Source of the DNA: Gammaproteobacteria bacterium
Lineage (GTDB): Bacteria > Pseudomonadota > Gammaproteobacteria > Natronospirales > REEB76
DNA: 34,334 bases
Direction: 5' to 3'
NCBI GenBank assembly: GCA_027315405.1
Contig: DAHUYB010000037.1
Coordinates: 1 to 34,334, forward strand
Part shown: positions 29,600-34,334 of the stretch, piece by piece
How positions within the stretch are numbered: the first letter of the stretch is position 1
Layout: every line of letters begins with the position of its first letter
Translations under genes and position numbers: made by a program
The notes under the pieces: generated by a model
The model's database searches: none
What the model was told of the DNA's origin: nothing
Seen by the model: the letters and a program-made list of their open reading frames with translations, nothing else

Positions 29600-30151
29600 A
29601 TGGCCGCTCGTGAGAGTCCGTTATGCGACTTCGGCAAGACCGCCCCGGGCTTCAAGCTCCTGGGAGTGGATGGCCGCCGCTGGACGCTGGCCGACTGCCG
29701 CGGCGACCAGGCCACCCTCGTCATATTTCTCTGCAACCATTGCCCTTACGTACAGGCTTCCATTCAGCGCATCGTCACCGTCTGCAACGAACTCGCACCC
29801 TTGGGCATGAAAGCCGTGGCCATCATGCCGAACGACGTGGAAAATTACCCGGACGATTCCTTCGAGAACATGCGGCGCTTCGCACAGGCGCACCAATTCC
29901 CGTTTCCCTATCTTTATGATGAAACCCAAAAGACCGCGCATGCTTACGGCGCCGTGTGCACGCCGGACTTCTTCGGTTACAACGCCAAACTCGAACTCCA
30001 GTACCGCGGCCGCCTGGATGAAAGCCGCCCGTCGCTGCCGAAGCCAAATGCAAAGCGTGAGTTGTTTGAGGCCATGAAGCAAATTGTCGAGACCGGCGAG
30101 GGGCCACGGGAGCAGTATGCGAGTGTTGGATGTTCGGTGAAGTGGAAGTGA
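29600..30151 (+). CDS. Thioredoxin-fold (AhpC/TSA-like) family protein
   Basis: A 183-residue thiol-redox protein. GKTAPGFKLLGVDGRRWTL is the family start, FLCNHCPYVQAS carries a CNHC redox motif, and the protein ends in SVGCSVKWK as in many peroxiredoxin-like proteins of this group. ATG 29600 follows GGAG closely; a GTG at 29588 is in frame but lacks a spaced ribosome site. The segment coding FGYNAKLELQYRGRLDESRP is found again, with only synonymous differences, at 31511-31574. Its exact partner is unknown. Confidence 0.88.
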   Translation: MAARESPLCDFGKTAPGFKLLGVDGRRWTLADCRGDQATLVIFLCNHCPYVQASIQRIVTVCNELAPLGMKAVAIMPNDVENYPDDSFENMRRFAQAHQFPFPYLYDETQKTAHAYGAVCTPDFFGYNAKLELQYRGRLDESRPSLPKPNAKRELFEAMKQIVETGEGPREQYASVGCSVKWK

Positions 30152-30690
30152 AGTGGGTTCCCGCACCCACGGGCGTGGCACTTTTGTTTCGGCAAAAGTG
30201 CCCAAACCCATTTCCCCGGAGCGTGGGTCGCCGCTTCTAATCACCGAGGCTGAGCAAAACGTAGCTGCTCACTTCGACGGTAGCGATGCTAACCATCCGT
30301 GGTACGTTGACCAGCCCGGCCATCCCTGGCCGGGCGTTCGCCGCTTCGCGGCTCACTCTTGCGCGCTTTGCTCGCTGCGGGGTCGCGCTCACGGCACCTC
30401 GGGCTGCGCGTCCAGCTTCGCCCGAAGTCCAGGGCGCACATCCTCGTGCGTCCGCCCGAAGCATGCTTCGGGCCCGTGTGCCGGTCGCGCGAGCTCGTCA
30501 TCCTGACTTCGCCCCTGCGGGCCAGCCTTGCTCACTGCAGTGCTCGGCTCACGCTACGGGGGTAGTATAAGCACGACGACTTTACGGAGTTGGTCGAGTA
30601 AACGCGGTTTATTCATGTGTGCTTCCCTGCGTAGGTCTTGATGTGATAAAAAATGCTAATGCTATGATTTTGTTCGAGTCAAGATTTATT
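30152..30690. repeat. Palindrome-rich non-coding stretch
   Basis: No gene is convincing here. The stretch holds GGCACTTTTG 30177-30186 with CAAAAGTGCC 30193-30202, a 9-bp stem at 30314-30335 (GCCCGGCCA/TGGCCGGGC, TCCC loop) and a perfect 20-bp palindrome at 30454-30473. Many short frames occur on both strands, as expected for GC-rich repeats. From about 30560 the sequence becomes AT-richer, up to the integron-type cassette. Confidence 0.6.
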
Positions 30691-30730
30691 ACCGCCCAAA
30701 TGTGGGGTTTGCACGCCACATTTAGGCGGT
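30691..30730 (+). other. attC-like hairpin at the left cassette boundary
   Basis: Arms ACCGCCCAAATGTGG (30691-30705) and CCACATTTAGGCGGT (30716-30730) pair at 14 of 15 positions with a 10-nt loop. It lies 9 nt before GTTAGGT, as the inner arms of an attC site would. No RYYYAAC core is found on its left, so it may be a degenerate attC, part of an attI, or unrelated. Confidence 0.45.
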
Positions 30731-30740
30731 CGAATTTAAG

Positions 30741-31415
30741 TTAGGTTTCACAAGACCGCACTTCTTACAACACACATGTCCAAAGAAATTTTCCTTCTCA
30801 GTGATCTCAGCTATGCCAATGGCCTCATTGGTCTGGTAGAGTTACAGGAAAGACTTGAAATCGCCGACTGGCTATTTGGAAACACGCAAGATCAGCCGGA
30901 TCCACGCGGCCCAGTCGATCAAAAGATTGAAACTGACAAGCCGCCTAGCGATGAAGACGTGTTTCGTCCGATTCCAGTTCAGCAGCCCTTTGTTGCTAGT
31001 GCGAAAGCGGAGACACGGAAGCCCGAAGCGGAAGCGATGCAGTTCTTGGCGCTCAAGCGCTGGTACTTCACGATTGGTGATCCAGACTGTGCGCCATCTG
31101 TGCCACATGGGCATGAAAATTCCAAGACTCAGAAATGGCCAAAAATTAATCCGTACACGGGAAAAGTCTTTACGAGCATACACGCTGAGGACACCAGCCG
31201 CCGCCTATCACGTGAAGAAATGAAGGCGCTTTGGCGAAACTCTGACTTTGTCGAGCATTGCCGAGATCATGTCAAATGGTACGCCGCGCAGTTTCCGGAG
31301 TACAGGTTCATCAACGCACGACGCGGATTTCTTGCTTTCCCTCGCTGGTGAAACCTAACCGGCCGCTCGAGCCGACGTCCCTCGGCAAGCCTCGGTCCGC
31401 GGCTCAGCTTCAACG
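30741..31415 (+). mobile_element. Integron-type gene cassette
   Basis: The unit runs from TT of GTTAGGT (core at 30740-30746) to G of GTTAGCC (core at 31415-31421). Its own attC begins with ACCTAAC (31353-31359), the exact reverse complement of GTTAGGT. This is what is expected because the free circular cassette joins the G to its own TTAGGT. It carries one gene with 35 bp before it and 1 bp between its stop and the attC, typical cassette packing. No integrase gene is in the window. Confidence 0.85.
30776..31351 (+). CDS. Cassette-borne protein of unknown function
   Basis: A 191-residue soluble protein with lower GC than its neighbours. The front 85 residues are acidic and variable-looking. 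The C-terminal half has ALKRWYFTIGDPDCAPSVPHG, KWPKINPYTGKVF and RRLSREEMKALW, a pattern I have seen in uncharacterised proteins but cannot attach to a function. It has no signal peptide or membrane segment and no clear ribosome site. Its location in an integron-type cassette points to horizontal transfer. Confidence 0.75.
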   Translation: MSKEIFLLSDLSYANGLIGLVELQERLEIADWLFGNTQDQPDPRGPVDQKIETDKPPSDEDVFRPIPVQQPFVASAKAETRKPEAEAMQFLALKRWYFTIGDPDCAPSVPHGHENSKTQKWPKINPYTGKVFTSIHAEDTSRRLSREEMKALWRNSDFVEHCRDHVKWYAAQFPEYRFINARRGFLAFPRW

Positions 31416-31421
31416 TTAGCC
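31353..31421 (+). other. attC recombination site of the cassette
   Basis: R'' core ACCTAAC (31353-31359) and R' core GTTAGCC (31415-31421) bound the site. Between them GCTCGAGCCGACG (5' arm) pairs with CGCGGCTCAGC (3' arm) leaving unpaired bases on one side, the extrahelical bases that orient attC recombination. The length of 69 bp is in the common range. Confidence 0.85.
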
Positions 31422-31484
31422 TCCTTCCAATCATTGGGACACAAATGAAACGCCTTCTTCTCGTTGCATTGCTCGGAAGAAATG
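31416..31484 (+). pseudogene. 5' remnant of a second cassette
   Basis: Right after the attC core there is a short leader and an ATG at 31445 that opens MKRLLLVALLGRN, like the start of a signal peptide. The frame meets a stop after 17 codons within the palindrome at 31485-31501. It looks like the first part of the next cassette gene cut off by the junction that follows. Confidence 0.5.
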
Positions 31485-31501
31485 GGGTCAGAGTCTGACC
31501 C
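31485..31501. repeat. Short palindrome GGGTCAGA-G-TCTGACCC
   Basis: Two perfect 8-nt arms around one base. Sequences of the form GGGGTCAGAGTC...GACCCC recur in many genomes and are often linked to REP elements and their tyrosine transposases. Here it marks the join between the cassette remnant and the gene fragment at 31511. Confidence 0.6.
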
Positions 31502-31510
31502 TATTGATCA

Positions 31511-31574
31511 TTCGGCTACAACGCCAAACTCGAGCTCCAATACCGCGGCCGCCTGGATGAAAGCCGTCCGTCGC
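31511..31574 (+). pseudogene. 64-bp fragment of a thioredoxin-fold gene
   Basis: Identical to 29972-30035 of the intact gene at 60 of 64 positions. All four differences (GGT/GGC, GAA/GAG, CAG/CAA, CGC/CGT) are third-position synonymous changes. Homology stops abruptly on the right, where the IS5-type transposase relic begins. Confidence 0.9.
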
Positions 31575-32189
31575 GGACGAAGCCGTGCGCGACGTCGGCG
31601 TTGATGTGGTTCTTGTAGCCGAACCACGAGCGTTCGTGTTTCTGCGTCCAGTTGGCCTCGCCATCCCGGTGCGCCGCCTGCTGGCGGGTCAGCCCCGGCG
31701 CGTCGTCGTTCGGTGTGGCCGGCTTTCGCGTCTTCGGCTTCTGCACGATGCTGGCGTCGATCATCTGCCCCTTGCGCGCCTCGAACCCGGCCAGGTCGAT
31801 GAAGGTGTTCAGTTCCGCGAATAGCGCCTTCATCCGCTCGGGGCCCAGCCGTTTGCGAAAGCGCCAGACCGCCGTGTAGTCCGGCGCCCCCTGCGTCAGG
31901 TCGATGCCCAGGAAGCGCTGGAACGATAGCCGGTCGGCGATCTGATACTCCACCTGCTCGTCGGACAGCGCATACAGCTCGCGCAGTACCAGCACCTTGA
32001 ACATCCCACCGCATCGTGCGGCGGGCGGCCGCCCTTGCGCGGATCGCGGGCCGGGCGCATCGCCTCCAACGTCTCCCGGAACATCGCCCAGGGCACGATG
32101 CCATCCAGTTCCACCAACGGATCACCCAGCGCTTCGAGCTTGCGTTGCCGGATCTCCTGGTCGAACAGGCCCAGCGGGCGAAGGCTCAT
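31575..32189 (-). pseudogene. IS5-family transposase relic, frameshifted and truncated
   Basis: The N-terminal part begins MSLRPLGLFDQEIRQRKLE and continues to KGGRPPHDAV. There a one-base loss (near 32004) shifts the frame; the next frame gives MFKVLVLRELYALSDEQVEY, IADRLSFQRFLGIDL and MIDASIVQ (first catalytic Asp). The protein stops matching after KNHINADVAHGFVRD, where it runs into the thioredoxin-gene fragment. The second Asp and the Glu of the DDE triad are missing, so it cannot be active. Terminal inverted repeats were not identified with confidence; the upstream end should lie between 32190 and 32280. Confidence 0.85.
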
Positions 32190-32284
32190 GCGGCGCACTC
32201 CCTGTCGGTCAGCTCACTTCGAGCGCAACGCCGGCCAAGGGTTCTGCAAACCGCTCCGTATTGAAAGGCGCGGTCACCAGTCTC

Positions 32285-32324
32285 TTGACAATTGCACCAT
32301 ATTTCCAAAATAATGGAAATATGG
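32285..32324 (+). promoter_or_regulatory. arsR promoter and overlapping operator
   Basis: TTGACA (32285-32290), an 18-nt spacer and AATAAT (32309-32314) form a strong promoter. An 11-bp perfect inverted repeat, CCATATTTCCA (32297-32307) and TGGAAATATGG (32314-32324), covers the -10 and the arsR start codon, the expected place for ArsR autorepression. The ATG at 32321 lies six nt after the -10, so the transcript may start at the start codon. Confidence 0.8.
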
Positions 32325-32686
32325 AAACGAAAACCGCCCTGACTGCCCTGACCGGCCTGGCCCATACCACCCGTCTCTCCATCTTCCGCCTGTTGGTACC
32401 GGCGGGTGCCCCGGGCCTAGCAGCGGGTCAACTGGGCGAAGCCTTGCGCCTGCCGCCCGCGACCCTGTCTTTCCACCTGAAGGAACTGCGCCATGCGGGT
32501 CTCCTCACCCAGCGGCGCGCGGGCCGCACCCTGTATTACGCCGCCGACTACACGGCGATGAATGCGTTGCTGGCGTATCTCACGGAGAACTGCTGCCAGG
32601 CCGACGCCGGCGGTTGTGAGGCGGTGTGTGCGCCGGTTCCGGCCCGCAAACGCCGCAGCTCTTCCGCCACCCGCCGCCCTCTTTGA
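32321..32686 (+). CDS. arsR: ArsR-family arsenic repressor
   Basis: A 121-residue winged-helix repressor. LPPATLSFHLKELRHAGLL is the recognition helix region and RRAGRTLYYAAD the wing. It lacks the ELCVC motif of E. coli ArsR. Instead it has Cys91, Cys92, Cys99 and Cys103 near the C-terminus, like the adjacent-pair arrangement of Acidithiobacillus ferrooxidans ArsR, which binds arsenite. The start is fixed by the operator position and homology; there is no ribosome site. It heads arsI and arsC. Confidence 0.92.
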   Translation: METKTALTALTGLAHTTRLSIFRLLVPAGAPGLAAGQLGEALRLPPATLSFHLKELRHAGLLTQRRAGRTLYYAADYTAMNALLAYLTENCCQADAGGCEAVCAPVPARKRRSSSATRRPL

Positions 32687-32707
32687 ACCTGCGACAGGAG
32701 ACCCGCT

Positions 32708-33154
32708 ATGAAACGCCTGCATGTGCACGTCGCCGTCCGCGACCTGGACGAATCCATCCGTTTTTATTCCACGCTGTTTGGCAGCGAACCGAACGTCCGC
32801 AAGCAGGATTACGCCAAATGGATGCTGGAGGACCCACGCGTCAACTTCGCCATTTCGGCGCGGGGCCGCACGCCGGGCGTGGATCATCTGGGCATTCAGG
32901 CGGAACAGCCCGCGGAACTGGCTGCGATCACCGCGCGCCTGCGCGCCGCAGGAAGCGGTGTGCGGGAGGAAAACGATGCGCAATGCTGCTACGCGCGTTC
33001 CGACAAGACCTGGAGCACGGATCCCTCCGGCATCCGCTGGGAAAGTTTCCACACCCACGGCGTGATCACCACGTACGGCCTGGACGCGTCGCCGGAAAAT
33101 ACCTCCGCCTGCTGCAATTCCCCGACGGCCTGCGGCGCGGCGGCCGCGGAGTGA
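32708..33154 (+). CDS. arsI: ArsI-type C-As lyase (glyoxalase fold)
   Basis: A 148-residue vicinal-oxygen-chelate protein. His5, His60 and Glu112 are placed as the Fe(II) ligands, and Cys93-Cys94 as the arsenic-binding pair; the 18-residue step from the second Cys to Glu matches characterised ArsI. MLEDPRVNFAIS and YARSDKTW are further family motifs. ArsI cleaves the carbon-arsenic bond of trivalent organoarsenicals such as methylarsonite. The cadmium-induced CadI proteins are close relatives, so function is inferred partly from arsR and arsC beside it. AGGAGA lies eight nt before the ATG. The C-terminus is Cys-rich (ACCNSPTAC). Confidence 0.85.
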   Translation: MKRLHVHVAVRDLDESIRFYSTLFGSEPNVRKQDYAKWMLEDPRVNFAISARGRTPGVDHLGIQAEQPAELAAITARLRAAGSGVREENDAQCCYARSDKTWSTDPSGIRWESFHTHGVITTYGLDASPENTSACCNSPTACGAAAAE

Positions 33155-33162
33155 GTCCTTCC

Positions 33163-33762
33163 ATGCCTGAAAAAAAATATAACGTGCTGTTCCTGTGCAC
33201 CGGGAATTCGGCGCGCTCTATCCTCGGGGAAGCACTCACGAACAAGCTTGGTCGGGAACGTTTCTACGCCTACAGTGCCGGCAGCCATCCGAAAGGGGAA
33301 GTGCATCCCCTGGCGCTGGAAGCATTGCGCGCCCTGAACATTCCGACGCAGGGATTGCGTAGCAAGGGCTGGGAAGAGTTTGTTCAACCCGGCGCGCCGC
33401 GCATGGATTTCGTGTTTACGGTGTGCGACCGAGCGGCCGCCGAACCGTGTCCTGTCTGGCCCGGCCAGCCGGCCACGGCCCACTGGGGCATTCCGGATCC
33501 GGCCGCGGTGACCGGCAGCATCGAACAGCAGCGGCGGGCTTTCCTGGACACCCTGCACATCCTCGACAACCGCATCCGCCTGCTGCTGGCCCTGCGCATT
33601 GAGGGCCTGGACCGGCTCAGGCTGAAACACGCACTCGACGCCATCGGCTACGCTTCTCCACAGGAGTTCGAGCGGCACTTCAACAGAATCACCCGAGCCA
33701 CACCGAGAGCTTCTCCCCGCGCAAAGCGCGGTGAGACTGCATTGCGTGGAGAACCACGGTGA
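33163..33762 (+). CDS. arsC: Arsenate reductase, low-molecular-weight phosphatase type, with foreign C-terminal tail
   Basis: Reduces arsenate to arsenite. LCTGNSARS (11-19) is the Cys12 phosphatase loop; Cys88 and Cys96 in TVCDRAAAEPCPVWPG are the relay cysteines of the thioredoxin-coupled class. Family members end near LRLKHALDAIG, residue 162. Here the frame continues with YASPQEFERHFN and a basic stretch to residue 199. That extension resembles the end of IS3-family transposases, so the original stop has been replaced. Eight bp separate it from arsI. The catalytic core is complete and is probably active. Confidence 0.9.
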   Translation: MPEKKYNVLFLCTGNSARSILGEALTNKLGRERFYAYSAGSHPKGEVHPLALEALRALNIPTQGLRSKGWEEFVQPGAPRMDFVFTVCDRAAAEPCPVWPGQPATAHWGIPDPAAVTGSIEQQRRAFLDTLHILDNRIRLLLALRIEGLDRLRLKHALDAIGYASPQEFERHFNRITRATPRASPRAKRGETALRGEPR

Positions 33763-33845
33763 GAAGGATCCGGAACGAAGAGGAGGTGAACCCACAGCCA
33801 AGCTTACAAACTCAAGACCGTCCACGAAATCGGGTCAACCCCACC
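33646..33845 (+). mobile_element. Probable terminal fragment of an IS3-family element
   Basis: The fragment starts with codons for GYASPQEFERHFN, like the last residues of IS3-type OrfB (GYLSPxEFE). It ends near 33815-33845 with GTCCACGAAATCGGGTCAAC, which looks like an IS3-group right end (GTCCAC...TCGGG...CCCA). Only the last 200 bp are present, joined in frame to arsC. No left end or catalytic region is present. Confidence 0.55.
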
Positions 33846-33878
33846 CCCTGTCAGCTACCGAATGTTCGGAGGAAGCTC

Positions 33879-34334
33879 ATGCGGTTCCTCAAGAGGATCG
33901 TATTGTGTCTGTTAATCAGCACGGTGCTTGCAATGCGAGCGCTTCACGCGGCGCCTGCATCGCAGGCGCTGCCAGTGGTCGAGGCTAGAATCAAATCCGG
34001 CAAAATCGTGCTGGACGGCACACTCAATCAGCAGGTCTGGCAGAGCGCACCGCTGATTAGCCTGACGCAGCAGATCCCCCTTCCCGGCGCGCCCACACCC
34101 TTCACCACCACGGTGCGTCTTCTGCGCGGCAAGCGGCACCTCTACTTCCGCATCGTGTGCACCGATCCCAACCCATCCAAGATCGCCATACACACCCTGA
34201 AACGAGACGGCGATCAGTCCAACGACGACAACGTCATGATCGTGCTGGATACCTTCGACCAGAAGAAGCTTGCCTACGTATTCCAAGTGAACGCAGGTGG
34301 CGCTATGGCCGATGGCCTGATCTCCCCGGGCTAC
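33879..34334 (+). CDS. Secreted protein with CBM9-like domain, possibly DUF5916 type, C-terminus beyond window
   Basis: An open frame from ATG 33879 to the right edge (152 codons). A strong GGAGGAA ribosome site lies four to five nt upstream. Residues 1-25 form a signal peptide (RIVLCLLISTVLAMRALHAA). IVLDGTLNQQVWQSAP, VRLLRGKRHLYFRIVCTD and DDNVMIVLDTFDQKKLAYVF match the CBM9-like N-terminal domain of large outer-membrane proteins of the DUF5916 kind. The gene begins about 35 bp after the IS3-like end, so its promoter may have come with the element or been lost. Confidence 0.8.
   Translation, partial: MRFLKRIVLCLLISTVLAMRALHAAPASQALPVVEARIKSGKIVLDGTLNQQVWQSAPLISLTQQIPLPGAPTPFTTTVRLLRGKRHLYFRIVCTDPNPSKIAIHTLKRDGDQSNDDNVMIVLDTFDQKKLAYVFQVNAGGAMADGLISPGY

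Noticed and set aside
30153-30570. Several short frames in the palindrome-rich spacer
   Set aside because: Frames exist on all strands because of GC-rich repeats; none has a ribosome site or domain.
30676-30746. A full second attC site left of the cassette
   Set aside because: The inner hairpin and the right core are present, but no RYYYAAC core is found at the expected distance, so it is listed only as attC-like.
31997-32320. Longer arsR starting inside the IS5 relic
   Set aside because: The extra codons are antisense to the transposase; the promoter, operator and homology place the start at 32321.
33763-33878. Group II intron end before the last gene
   Set aside because: The GTGAGA-like stretch lacks a recognisable domain V hairpin; an IS3-type end explains the sequence better.

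Overview
The window reads as a chromosomal segment of a GC-rich gammaproteobacterium. Supporting signs are a thiD-thiE-hemL order as in Pseudomonas, a mpl-ubiX pair, an RNase D with an HRDC region, a Spy/CpxP-type periplasmic protein, an S-adenosylhomocysteine (SAH) riboswitch in front of ahcY, and a pyrophosphate-dependent phosphofructokinase next to a proton-pumping pyrophosphatase, a pairing known from methanotrophs such as Methylococcus. I cannot name the genus. No rRNA, tRNA or CRISPR array was seen.

Left edge to 14 kb. An HNH endonuclease gene with an EVE/PUA-like front end runs off the left edge (minus strand). It is followed by a pyrophosphate module (pfp then hppA, minus strand, with four hairpins between them), adk with a zinc-type LID and an unusual basic tail, rnd, a four-helix membrane protein coupled to mpl, ubiX, and a LON-domain protein. 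On the minus strand, thiD-thiE-hemL and a cyclic-nucleotide-binding-domain protein form an operon. A rubredoxin gene lies divergently. Downstream of it are 14 perfect 7-bp tandem repeats, preceded by five degenerate copies in the opposite orientation.

14 to 30 kb. A secreted multicopper oxidase and a secreted propeller-like protein form a pair. Then come a TraB/GumN lipoprotein, a cpdA-type phosphodiesterase divergent from an O-methyltransferase, a second secreted propeller protein, cysteine synthase, and a decayed 3' end of a second copy of that propeller gene. ilvE with a small membrane protein, a PilZ protein and a SYLF lipoprotein follow. metK and ahcY are separated by a clear SAH riboswitch, making a methyl-cycle unit: MetK makes SAM, methyltransferases yield SAH, AhcY removes SAH. 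A Spy-like protein and a thioredoxin-fold protein close this part.

30 to 34.3 kb is an accessory patchwork. A palindrome-rich stretch leads to a single integron-type gene cassette (30741-31415) with its attC site but no integrase in view. Next are the first codons of a second cassette cut off by a short palindrome, a 64-bp piece of a thioredoxin-like gene differing from the intact local gene only at synonymous sites, and a frameshifted and truncated IS5-type transposase. An arsenic operon follows (arsR with an operator over its -10 and start codon, arsI, arsC). arsC is fused at its 3' end to what looks like the tail of an IS3-family element, and no arsenite pump is seen. The window ends inside a secreted protein with a CBM9-like domain.

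The most interesting points are the stranded integron cassette, the all-synonymous gene fragment, the possibly leaderless arsR promoter/operator, the adenylate kinase tail, the propeller-gene remnant, the inverted heptamer arrays and the partial EVE-HNH type nuclease. I did not find a clearly new multi-gene system.
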